DNA from: Bolinopsis microptera
Taxonomy: Eukaryota; Ctenophora; Tentaculata; Lobata; Bolinopsidae
DNA: 64,000 nucleotides
Direction: 5' to 3'
Assembly (NCBI RefSeq): GCF_026151205.1
Contig: NC_087074.1
Location: 21,061,765 to 21,125,764 of the forward strand
The translations under genes were made by a program, and so were the position numbers. Positions 1-9,995 of this stretch are shown here, piece by piece (the stretch's first letter is position 1; every line of letters starts with the position of its first letter). The notes below the pieces were generated by a model. The model was not told the DNA's origin, ran no database searches, and saw nothing but the letters and a program-made list of their open reading frames with translations.

Positions 1-8
1 GCTATATT

Positions 9-2480
9 GGGGGGGGGGGGGGGGGGGGGGGGTGACATGTCTCCAATGTCTCCCGCACCTTATCTTTTCGAAAAAGACAAAGACATTGGAGACATTGGAG
101 ACATTGGAGACATTGGAGACACAGCTTTTGGAGACATTGGAGACATTTGGGACATTTGGGACATTGGGGACATTAGAGACACAGCTTTTGGAGACATTGG
201 AGACACAGCTTTTGGAGACATTGGAGACATTGGGGACATTTGGGACATTGGGGACATTAGAGACACAGCTTTTGGAGACATTGGAGACACCTCCTCCTCC
301 TCCTCCTCCTCCTCCTCCTCCTCTTCCTCCTCAGTCCTCCTGAGTCGTTCTCCTCCTCCTCCTGAGTCCTCCTCCTCCTGAGTCCTCCTACTCCTCTTCA
401 TCCTCCTCCTCTTCCTCCTCAATCATCAGTCCTCCTCCTCAGTCCTCCTCCTCATCTTTCTCGTCAGTCTTCCTCCTCCTCCTCAGTCCTCCCCAAGTCC
501 CCCTCCTCCTCAGTCCTCCCCCAGTCCCCCTCCTCCTATTCAGTCCTCATCCTCCTCCTCCTCAGTTCTCCTCAGTCCTCCTCCTTCTCAGTCCTCCTCC
601 TGAGTCCTCTTCCTGAGTCCTCCTCCTGAGTCCTTCTCTTCCTGAGTCCTCCTCCTCCTAGGTCCTTCTCCTCCTCCTCCTCAGTCCTTATCCTCCTCCT
701 CCTCCTCCCTCTCAGTCATCCTCCTCAGTCATCCTCCTCAGCCATCCTCCTCAGCCGTCCTCCTCAGCCATCCTCATCAGTACTCCTCAGTCCTCCTCCT
801 CAGTCCTCATCCTCCTCCTCAGTCCTCCTCCTCATCCTTCTCCTTAGTCCTCCTCTTCCTCAGTCCTCCCCAGTCCCCCTCCTCCTCCCATTCACTCCTC
901 CTCCTCCTCCTCAGTTTTCCTGAGTCTTCCTCCTGAGTCCTCCTCCTCCTCCTGAGTCCTCCTCCTGAGTCCTCCTCCTGGGTCCTCCTCCTCCTAGGTC
1001 CTCCTCCTTCTCCTCCTCAGTCCTTCTCCTCCTCCTCCTCAGTCCTCCTCCTCCCTCTCAGTCATCCTCCTCAGCCATCCTCCTCAGTCCTCCTCAGTCC
1101 TCCTCCTCCTCCTCAGTCCTCATCCTCATCCTCCTCTTCAGTCCTTCTCCTCCTGGGTCTTCTTCCTACTCTTCATCCTCCTCCTCTTCCTCCTCAGTCC
1201 TCAGTCCTCCTCCTCATCCTTCTCGTCAGTCCTCCTCCTCCTATTCAGTCCTCCTCCTCCCCCTCAGTTCTCCTCAGTCCTCCTTCTCATTCCTCCTAAG
1301 TCCTCCTCCTGAATCCTCCCCCTCTTCCTCCTGAGTCCTCCTCCTGGTTCATCCTCCTCCTAGTTCCTCCACCTTCTCCTTCTCCTCCTCAGTCATTCTC
1401 CTCCTCCTCCTCCTCAGTCATCCTCTTCAGTACTCCTCAGTCCTCCTCCTTCTCAGTCCTCCTCCTTCTCAGTCCTCCTCAGTCCTCTTCCCGAGTTCTC
1501 CTCCTCCTCCTCCTCCTCAGTCCTCCTTCTGGGTCCTCCTCCTCCTAGGTCCTCCCCCTCCTCCTCCTATTCACTCCTCAGTTTTCCTGAGTCCTTCTCC
1601 TGAGTCCTCCTCCTGAGTCCTCCTCCTGGGTCCTCCTCCTCCTAGGTCCTCCTCCTTCTCCTCCTCAGTCCTTCTCCTCCTCCTCCTCAGTCCTCCTCCT
1701 CCTCCCTCTCAGTCATCCTCCTCAGCCATCCTCCTCAGTCCTCCTCCTCCTCAGTCCTCATCCTCATCGTCCTCTTCAGTCCTCCTCCTCCTGGGTCCTC
1801 TTCCTCCTCTTCATCCTCCTCTTCCTCCTCAGTCCTCAGTCCTCAGTCCTCCTCCTCATCCTTCTCGTCAGTCCTCCCCAGTCCCCCTCCTCCTCCTATT
1901 CAGTCCTCCTCCTCCTCCTCAGTTCTCCTCAGTCCTCCTCCTTCTCATTCCTCCTAAGTCCTCCTCCTGAGTCCTCCTCCTCTTCCTCCTGAGTCCTCCT
2001 CCTGGTTCATCCTCCTCCTAGTTCCTCCACCTTCTCCTTCTCCTCCTCAGTCCTTCTCCTCCTCCTCCTCCTCAGTCATCCTCTTCAGTACTCCTCAGTC
2101 CTCCTCTTTCTCAGTCCTCCTCAGTCCTCTTCCTGAGTTCTCCTCCTCCTCCTCCTCCTCAGTCCTCCTTCTGGGTCCTCCTCCTCCTAGGTCCTCCCCC
2201 TCCTCCTCCTATTCACTCCTCAGTTTTCCTGAGTCCTTCTCCTGAGTCCTCCTCCTGAGTCCTCCTCCTGGGTCCTCCTCCTCCTAGGTCCTCCTCCTTC
2301 TCCTCCTCAGTCCTTCTCCTCCTCCTCCTCAGTCCTCCTCCTCCTCCCTCTCAGTCATCCTCCTCAGCCATCCTCCTCAGTCCTCCTCCTCCTCCTCAGT
2401 CCTCATCCTCATCGTCCTCTTCAGTCCTCCTCCTCCTGGGTCCTCTTCCTCCTCTTCATCCTCCTCCTCTTCCTCCTCAG
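9..2480. repeat. G-run, 9-bp minisatellite and 2.2-kb pyrimidine tract
   Basis: A run of 24 G (9-32) is followed by TGACATGTCTCC and then by a minisatellite on the GGAGACATT theme to about 290. From there to 2480 the plus strand is almost pure TCC/CCT with interspersed TCAGTCC words. A duplication of roughly 650 bp is visible: the block at about 1581 recurs at about 2230. The tract ends exactly at a TCCTCAG splice acceptor in front of the first recombinase-like exon seen here. Ser/Pro-rich and Glu-rich reading frames in this tract are low-complexity artefacts. Confidence 0.9.
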
Positions 2481-2482
2481 GA

Positions 2483-4507
2483 TGGTTTCTCAGAGGAATG
2501 GCGATTTCTGAGTCAAGGTGAGCAATGAGTATTCAGATGAGACTTGTTACATATTATATCCACAAGCTTTACTGCTTTACAGACACATCTTGAACCGATT
2601 TATTCGGACTGACAATCTTTCATGAAAAATAATGTAGATAACTCATAACCTACCAAATTTCGGATATATATTGAATCTTATTATAACATTTAACGACTAT
2701 TCTACATAGTACATTCATTTAAAAATCAAATAATGATTTTCTGCATGGTGATAAATGTCACATATAAGCCATCATTTCAGTCTGGATACCGACAAATTAA
2801 GAGCGACAATTAATTTCAAGGCTGCTCAGAAAGCAATTTATATGATAGAGAAGAAGAGGCTCTGTCGCGAGATAGAGGATGAACTTGGTATCATAACCTT
2901 CGTAATAGGAAAAGGCAACACTGGAAATGGTTTGACAGGTAAAAATAATGAACGTGTATACTGACTCTATTTATATGTATTGCTTTTGAGTAAGAAATAC
3001 TGAACTAATTGTCACGTCGCTTAACAATATTGAAATAAAACAGTATCAGTAGTATTTGTTTTCAGGTGGTCAAGGAAAAAAATTCTTTGATAAAGCTGAG
3101 GAGGTTTGTGCGCTGTTGAAAAACAGAAAGGACAGTGGAAAGTGGCTGCTCCTCATGAAACGGATTCAGTTTATCCTGACTTCGATTAACTCGAATATGA
3201 AGATCGAGCCGCAAGCCTTTCGAGTATATTTGCGGGTTACTACTGACTTCATCGTGAGAAATTTCAAATGGATGAGGATAATTCCGACGTTGCACACAGT
3301 CAGTAACTAAATAATAATTTGTATTAAGGCAATTCACTCAACAAAATTTTTGCTCTTGACAAATAAATCAATTGTTTATCTATATGATTGGATTTGGGTG
3401 TTGATAGGCACTGAATTGTCAAATGCCACATGAATGAAATATACCGTACCTGTGCATATCGTATCGTATTGTATTTTAACAGAGATATCGTTATTGAAAT
3501 AGTTTTTGCCATTACATCTTTTGCATTTGTCTAATAATGTAACATCACAGGTTCTCGCTCATTCATGGGAGTGGATTGAGCGCAACGGTGGTTATGGAAT
3601 CACTAACTATAGTGAGGAACCGCTTGAGGCAAAACAGGGGAAAGCAAGGAACCTTCGCAACCACAGTTGTTTCCAAGGAAACCTAGATAAGAACCTGACG
3701 CAATGTATTCAACATATGTGGTTGCAGGGCGACATGACCATCAATAAACCTTTTTTTGCAACGACAAAAAATGTAAGAAATATTTACATATAGGAGGATT
3801 TAAGGATGGAATCTTATTTGATGCGTGTGATCTTTTATACTTTTATACTTTAGTTTTTGTCTACGGCCAAATATGCTGATTTAGGAACAATCAATAACAC
3901 CAATGATTATCGTCGACTTGACTTTAATATTATATATAAATTTCAGAAGAAACGTCATATCGATGAATCTCACCGCTCTTATGCCAAAATTATAGACAAA
4001 GACTCAGTCAAGTAAGAAATCCTTGTGATAAATAATTCCTTTTTAACGAGGCTATGATCTTCAAAAATGCTAGGGCGTTGAAGCCTTGTACGTACACAGC
4101 GGAAAAATCTTAATGAATAAAATGTGAATTGCTGCTCACTTAAAACTCTATAGAAAAACTTTAAAGGTTTTATTGTCCGTCAAAAAACAAGCATGCAATT
4201 TTAGGAAAACAAGTCAGCTACACAAGAAAAGAGTTCATTGATAAGGAGTGTGAAAATAACATTATCTCTCCGAGAACAGATGTAAGTTGAGCGAAATTAC
4301 TATCCCCAATTATTTGCCCCTGCTGATGAAAAATGTTGTATTGTGATTCGGAACGTTATTATATATATCATACAATTTTGACACATCGCAACTCACTACT
4401 TACTGAGGTTATGTTTAAAGTCGTTTCACATTATTAATCTTTGACAGGTTGTTAATTCTGCCACAAAAGAAAAGAATGAACTGATGAACTGGTTCTTCAA
4501 TTGTTGA
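2483..4507 (+). CDS. RAG1L: RAG1/Transib-superfamily recombinase-like protein, C-terminal exons
   Basis: Exons read from sequence: 2481-2517, 2781-2938, 3066-3298, 3551-3772 and 3947-4011; further candidates are 4205-4281 and 4448-4507. All introns between 2517 and 3947 are GT-AG and the codon phases join without a frameshift. Seen: a GKGNTGNGLTG stretch leading into GKKFF, then PTLHT joined to VLAHSWEWIER, then YSEEPLEAK. In the family (RAG1, ProtoRAG, Transib) this is the C-terminal end of the RNase H-like core. The two His of HTVLAH (3293-3295 and 3560-3562) have the spacing of the zinc-binding pair H937/H942 of mouse RAG1. The Glu at 3626-3628 falls where catalytic E962 is expected. The two catalytic Asp and the CxxC would be upstream, outside the window. 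Exon 4 reads into TAA at 4013-4015 if unspliced, and its splice phase does not match the 4205 exon, so the 3' end is uncertain. No RAG2-like gene or element ends were seen. Confidence 0.82.
4205..4507 (+). other. Candidate 3'-terminal exons of the RAG1-like gene
   Basis: Two exon-like blocks are each bounded by TTAG or ACAG and a GTAAGT donor or a stop. The block at 4205-4281 is open in the frame starting at 4207 and ends at GAT before GTAAGT. It joins in phase with 4448-4507, which encodes a short tail ending in NWFFNC and TGA. The join from the 3947-4011 exon into 4205 needs a 1-nt adjustment, so either there is an error or these exons are not part of the same transcript. Confidence 0.35.
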
Positions 4508-5271
4508 GGAAAACTTCCTTCTCTCGCTGCTCGCAACATAGCATAACTTGGTTTAATTCTCTGCGCTCTTATTTTGCAAACGAGGCCTAAAATATTGTTA
4601 TGTAGGATAGACTTTTATGTAGGATAGACGGAATAGTTTCAGTAACTTTCTTGATCATCTTTAGAAACTCTTTCACCAACTTCGGAAAAGTCCAGTTTGC
4701 CTGCTGAAATTTCAGAATCCTGCTCTACTTTACGGAAGGCGCGAATGTAAAATCTATGAATTGTAAAAAAAGCAATAATTGTCAGTTAAGAGTTAATATT
4801 TGAATATATATGGTCGGTCGAATATGATATAAAGAATTGATCCAAAGCCAGCAGGCTTTTCGCACTGGCCAGTAATGCTTTTTGAAGGGAAACGCTACAA
4901 TGCTCATCAAGGAGCAAATCCTGATTCGCGTAACCAATATCAAACGCATCATGGAATCCATTTTCTGAGATAGGATTCACATTTAATCATCAAAACTCTT
5001 TTTACTGTTTGTTTAACATAATGATATTAAGTAGTGGTCGTTTTGAATTATTTTCAGACTTTCAATACCGATGGGGTTTGAGAATAATTAGGTCTTGGGA
5101 GTTGGGAACATAGTTCTAATCCGGAGTTATGGCAAATTACGTGTTAGTAATAATGTCAATGATTGTATCTGTGTTCGTGTTTTAATCTAACTACTGACTT
5201 TATTTGTTTATTTCAATAAGGTATTGTATTTACCTTATATTTATAAATAATATAGATAGAGCAAAAGCATT
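4508..5271. other. AT-rich stretch, one unassigned minus-strand ORF
   Basis: Mostly AT-rich with no recognised gene. A minus-strand open frame at 4786-4980 has protein-like composition (GFHDAFDIGY near its start) and a possible CTATCTCAG acceptor, so it could be an exon. I do not recognise the family. Confidence 0.3.
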
Positions 5272-5424
5272 CCGGATGTGGGTTCGAGTCCAGGCCAGGG
5301 GTTGAAATCTTCGAATCGAAGTCCAGGCCAGGGGTTGAAATCTTCGAATCGAAGTCCAGGCCAGGGGTTGAAATCTTCGAATCGAAGATTTCAACCCCTG
5401 GCCTGGACTCGAACCCACATCCGG
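5272..5424. repeat. Perfect hairpin with three tandem 33-bp units
   Basis: The 33-bp unit beginning GTCCAGGCCAGGGG occurs at 5288-5320, 5321-5353 and 5354-5386. It is immediately followed by its reverse complement through to CCACATCCGG at 5424. The outer arms contain GGTTCGAGTCC, which matches the consensus of a tRNA-type pol III B box, in inverted copies. No tRNA cloverleaf can be folded around it, so a tRNA/SINE-derived origin is only an inference. Confidence 0.85.
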
Positions 5425-5991
5425 TCTAACTTTTACTAGTATCTGTTCTTTGGAGTAGTCCTCTGCTCTCATGATCAAGCCATTGTGGTAACTGATCATT
5501 TTGATACTATGTGTTATTATATTGTGCTACAATGCACTAATCGATCAAATTAATAATAGTTTCAATTCTTATATTGGTAGAATTGGCGTTAAAAATTGCA
5601 CGCGAATGTATTAAAATTACACAGAAACATCGTCTTTGATCATCTCTATCTCAAAACGATCACAAAGTAGCATCCTGAAAATTTGCACACATACAGTTGA
5701 GATGATGTCTAATATCTTCTAAGTTTTCTGGGAGCCTACTATGTAAGCTTCACTTGCAGTGGTCTGTCGAAAATTGGTTACTTTGCGCACATTTAATAGT
5801 CGACTTTATGAAAAAAGTTAACTAATCAAATTTATACTGGGATGCAGAACAAAGGATTCTCTTTAAAACTGAAACATGAACTAGTGATATGCTAAGTAAA
5901 GATAGGGCTGGTGGTCAATAGGAATCATGATGAAATATTTGCCTGGCAACACTCAGCGCGCGAAAAAATCTGTAGTGCAATGCGCTTCCAG
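5425..5991. other. AT-rich stretch with no recognised feature
   Basis: No convincing exon, RNA gene or repeat was recognised between the hairpin and the Ig-like exon. It ends in a TGCGCTTCCAG acceptor-like sequence. Confidence 0.5.
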
Positions 5992-6224
5992 TGGTCCCAT
6001 CGTGGGCTGTTGAAGGAAAACAAGCCATTTTAACCACATTCCTGACTGCTACAAACAAGTCGACTATCGAGGTTATCTGGCAACACAGGATTGAAGGAAA
6101 CTGGACGAATGTTCCATCAGATGGCTACCTGACTCTTTACTATAGTGTGGCAGAAAACGGTGTCATGTCTACAAGTCTTGTCATCCATCGTGTAAAAGAA
6201 TCAGATGTAACACAACCATACGAA
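5992..6224 (+). CDS. Probable immunoglobulin-like domain exon lacking the canonical cysteines
   Basis: An open exon is bounded by a CTTCCAG acceptor (ending 5991) and a GAA/GTAATG donor at 6225, starting in phase 1 as Ig exons usually do. Reading VPSWAVEGKQ, then EVIWQH (Trp codon 6078-6080), then TSLVIHRVKESDVTQPYEV, it follows the order of a V- or I-set fold: B strand, C-strand Trp, E strand and the S-D-x-x-x-Y motif before the F strand. No Cys is present at the B- or F-strand positions. Cys-less Ig-like domains are known in invertebrate recognition proteins, including hydrozoan allorecognition genes; assigning this exon there would be speculation. The open frame continues to 6335 but enters array sequence from about 6215. 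No neighbouring Ig exons were found. Confidence 0.45.
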
Positions 6225-6699
6225 GTAATGCGATTGAACATAAATACTCAGCTTACAACTTCAACCATGGGAACGAGACGTCGTGAGCCTCAAAATTCTT
6301 CAAATATACAGCACATACCAGTTGCAAGACACTAACACAACATAACATACGATACCAAATAATGTATGAATGCCATTACTAACTTCGAAAGAAAATATAT
6401 CTGCTATCTAATTTAAAAAAATGAAGAATAAACCTTAATAAAGGGTAAGATAGGGGTTTGGGAGAGGCAGATTAAGTTAACAACAGGATCCGTGAGCCGC
6501 AATGATTTAAAATTTGTTGAATGATGATTCGTTTTGTTCGTCTCTTAGATTAATATATAGGTCTTGATTACCCTTGACAAGGTGTCTTTGCAATAACACG
6601 TGGTTTACTGCATATGATTAAGTTATTTAATTAACCTATTTCAATTATAATTGCATTTGCATCAAAGTTGTTAACTGCACCATAGTGTCTGTCATATTT

Positions 6700-8100
6700 A
6701 GATTGAAGTTTCAAACAAGAGCTTTTCTTAAGAAGTATTCTTGAAAATACTGATAGGAGTGGAGAAGTCCTATTTCACTTCGTGACTTACGGCAGTGCTT
6801 CCAAATACTGGTTGATTGGTAGATGAAAGTGATTACAGGAGTGGTGGGATGAGGTAGTTTGTCTCGTCTTGTGACCTTGAATAAAGAGAACAATGAGACT
6901 GGTGATGGAACTTATTAATTTTAAACATTTTCCAGTAAACAGTGCACTTAAGAAGATTGGTGTACCAGTCAGAAGTAGACTCGTTTACAGAAAGGTTTAC
7001 TGTGTTTCTAGTTCAAAGAAAATCTTTGCCTAACATCTGGCTGATAACTTTACCGGGTTCTTATCCCTAGGATAAGTGGCCTTACTCTGGCACATGGTTT
7101 GAACTTATTGAAGGTCGCATCATTCATACCAAAGAGAATTCTTATGCATTTCTTTTGGTGTTTTAAAATGGCTCTAGTTTATTATTTTAAACAACACTTC
7201 CCCAAACAGAGAATTCCATAACATAGGTGTGATTCAAAAAGGGTGTGTGTACAGGTCCTTATAGATTGTTTTAGTACACAGCGTCTGATTCCACATATAC
7301 CTAACCAATCTCCACATTTCAATTTTACGATTTAACGCTCTCAATGTGAGCATGCCCAGTTTTCATTTTTGTCAATAATTACTCCAAGAAAACTTAGTTC
7401 CTCTACCATTTAAATATTATATTATTCAGTGTCAGTTCTTAATCATTAGTGTTTTGAATCTGGTTCATTTCCTACATTCGGCTTAAAGTGGATATAACAA
7501 CAATTTTCTTTGTGTTTGATAGTGCAGCAAGTTACTCTTCATATATTGATGAACAAGTTTAAAATTTTGTTAAGCTTTGCAGTAAAGGTTTTTATACTTT
7601 ATCTACAACAAATATGTTGGTGTCAACGGCAAACAAGTATAAACTTACTAGGTCATATACTCAATATTATTTCATTGATGTATATAATGAAAAGCAAGGG
7701 ACCTAATACTGACCCCTGAGGCACACCAATATTACAGATCAGTTTTTCGATTCTTCTCCAAGTACTGAAACATATTGCTGCCTATTAATAAGGTAACTGC
7801 TAATTAATTTATTTGCAGTCCCTCGAATTCCATATCAATTTCAGTTTTTAAGCAGTTTAATCATGACATATTGTATCAAAAGCTTACTTAAATCAATGAA
7901 GATGCCTAGTACATGATTTTTTATCTCTGTTGATTTTTCAATGTAGTCGCTAGAGAATGTTAAGTGCATGCTTGTCGAATGATTTTTTCTGAAGCATATG
8001 ATTTTTCATATAATAATCCTTGGCGACTGGGAAGAAACTGTAAAGCCAGGAGAATATCAATGACATTGATATTTCGGCTGCGTGAACGGTTTGGTGAGGG
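6700..8100 (-). pseudogene. Reverse transcriptase fragment of a CR1/jockey-type LINE (example in unit 1)
   Basis: Read on the minus strand across the seven copies, the fragment runs from a truncated finger region through ENQYGFRKNHST, then DLSKAFDT (clearest at 34679-34894), the GVPQGSVLGP region and ILFADDTN (reverse complement around 7625), and on into the C-terminal domain. These are the RT core blocks of non-LTR retrotransposons. No endonuclease domain precedes it. Every copy is broken by frameshifts, some of which are probably sequencing error. It is related to, but distinct from, the LINE at 57833-63482; the same motifs differ at many residues. Equivalent stretches lie in each unit. Confidence 0.8.
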
Positions 8101-8261
8101 GTTAGGGTCAACGTTATACTTATAGGGTCAAAGATAGGACCTAGAGTTGTACACAATTGACATTGTGAGGGTAATGGTTTAGGTTTTATACACTAGCGAC
8201 CTTTACATCTTACCACAATATTGGCAAAAATGCGATGTTGTAATTCACGTGACAAATTAGG

Positions 8262-8665
8262 CCGATGGTAGGAAATCGAGTCGGAGTCAGTGACTCTGTT
8301 GAGTCCGGCGGACTCCGAGCGGAAGGCCCGCCGAGCTGTGCGGACTCCGGCGATTCAAGTCTGGGCGGAGAAGGTCCTCGGCTGAGTCAGCCAATGCACT
8401 TCCGCCGGATCCGCGCGGAACCGAGTCCGCCTAGTGGCTTACTCTGCGGCGGACACTCTGGCCAGCCGCCGCTGAGGGGACCGCTCTTAGTCCGCGGCGG
8501 ACTTTACAGTCCGCTCGGAGTCCGCTCGTAGTCCCGCTCGGCTCCGCTCGGAGTCCGCCAAAATGTACTCGAGTCCAGTGTAAATACATTTTATAGCGGA
8601 GCACCGCCGTATTCCGCTCGTAGGTTCCGCGGCTCGCGCCTCGGACTCTACACCGCGAGTATAGT
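8262..8665. repeat. GC-rich palindromic block (example in unit 1)
   Basis: About 400 bp of GC-rich DNA lies in an otherwise AT-rich unit. It is built from GGAGTCCGC and GCGGACTCC words on both strands, so it is full of short dyads such as GGCGGACTCCG-AG-CGGAGTCCGCC (best seen at about 29750-29775). It is preceded by the palindrome GTCACGTGAC (E-box/CLEAR-like) and followed by a CCAATAAAAACGAC motif in all units. No coding signal was recognised. It occurs once per unit, at the positions given under each unit. Confidence 0.8.
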
Positions 8666-8954
8666 GCCAATAAAAACGACTTCAGATGTCTTAGAAAGAT
8701 TCTAGATTAAATGAAGTGTTCAAACAGGAAAGAACAACTTTTTATCTTCAGACCATTTGAATTAGTAATTAATTAATTAGTTAATCAAATAAATTAAGAC
8801 AAAATATTCAAAAATTATAAAATTAATTTTCGATCAAAATATTTAAAAATTACGTAACATGAATAATAAAACAACTTGTCACTAAATTAATCTGGAAACG
8901 AAGGCAGTACTTATAATACCATATTATATTACTAGATAAAGAGTCTTACTTATA

Positions 8955-9545
8955 ATCCTCAGCTGGCACATTGGTGCAATTGTCCTGACATTTAAGGCAG
9001 TTGATCCCTCAATGTATTCCTGCTTTCTGCATGAACAAGCATTCCACAACCTGACTTTAAACTGTTCCAGACTGATTGTTTTAAATGAGCTTTTACGGAT
9101 CTGTATTCATAAGAGTGTCACGGTAAATGCCCCCATTATTCTTCTTTCATCCTCAGCTTATCGGATCTAGTTTAATTATTATCTTACGCCTGCAGCGATG
9201 GAAACAAGATCAGAATGTTGTTCAGCTGTCCCAGATGTTGGCGGAGGCTGTTCCACTTGATGTCTGCTGTTGAAGATTGCGACCTTCTGTCAAGAACTTA
9301 AAGTCTAGCTTTCATCTAGTCCATCTCGAATGTGATGAAATCAACTGCAGCATCAAAAGTTCTCACGACATGCTTTTATGGTTTTGCAGGTGTAGATTTT
9401 GCCGAATAAAAAAGCATCTATTACACTTTCATCGAGTTGATCGATCGTTTCTGATACCGATCCTTACCATCCGTGGATCCAACTTGGTGGTGTCTGATCC
9501 ATTGAAAGCGTGCACAGCAGTATCGTGTTTCGTGCCTCCAAGGTT
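8955..9545 (-). pseudogene. Fragment of a conserved invertebrate protein with HAFTGSDTTS motif and Cys-rich tail (example in unit 1)
   Basis: The minus-strand consensus of the seven copies reads HAFTGSDTTSWIHG, then, after a one-base frame change, a helical stretch around SIDESVIDAFYSA, then LPPTSGTAEQH, and finally a cysteine cluster of the form CNCLKSGCGNACSC. This order matches a large family of uncharacterised proteins that I recall from cnidarians, molluscs and other invertebrates. They carry H-A-x-T-G-x-D-T-T-S, an L-P-P-T block and a CXC-like cysteine tail. The fragment covers only the C-terminal part and has stops and frame breaks. Longest open pieces: 14665-14859, 20058-20258 and 30869-31066. 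Confidence 0.5.
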
Positions 9546-9564
9546 TTAGGAGTCTAAATCGGTA

Positions 9565-9995
9565 GTTTCTTAATAAACTTGTTAGACCCATAATGTTGTC
9601 AAAACTAGGAGCAGAATTCTATTCCATGAAACAACCAAACCATTATTTAACAGTCATAAACACCTTACAGTTCATAATCTTACAACTTCGTACTATAACT
9701 GAACTTTTTTAAAATAGTGAAATAGATGGTACCCCATATCTCTACTATCTCTATACTTAACATGTCTGAACTGAGGAAGACCGTCTAATACCACCAAAGC
9801 CAAGCCATAATTTTATTTATAAATCATCTTGGCTTTGGAATCATTCAAAACTCCAAACACAGAAAATAAACCTGACTTTGTGAACACAACCTGTAACTCA
9901 TCAAATAAGGCAAACCGATCTCTTCTAGATTCCCAAGAGCAGTTTTCGATAATGAGTGCATAATGACAACCTTTAACAGTTTTGGACCATCTAGA
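9565..9995 (+). pseudogene. LINE ORF2 C-terminal tail (example in unit 1)
   Basis: Plus-strand sequence corresponding to the clean copy at 63041-63482. That copy encodes a tail with NMSELRDDRLIPPKP, SSWLWNQFKDSN, LLDAQSRFDNEWH and FGPC-stop. In the array each copy is broken by indels. It lies in the opposite orientation to the RT fragment of the same unit, so the two pieces come from different insertions or from an inverted one. Confidence 0.75.

Noticed and set aside
60-422. Long open frames in the triplet and 9-bp repeats (Glu-, Ser- and Gly-rich), likewise 45245-47769
   Set aside because: They are open only because the repeat period is a multiple of three; composition is pure low complexity on both strands.
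5272-5424. A tRNA gene
   Set aside because: A B-box-like word is present but no A box, acceptor stem or cloverleaf can be drawn.
5230-5499. 89-codon frame with a triplicated RRFQPLAWTS peptide
   Set aside because: It is simply the translation of the 33-bp tandem hairpin repeat.
7510-7719. Plus-strand ORFs opposite the RT fragments of the units
   Set aside because: They are shadows of the minus-strand reverse transcriptase.
8100-8160. Telomere-type repeats (GTTAGGGTCAACG in each unit)
   Set aside because: Single GGTTAGGG words without tandem arrangement.
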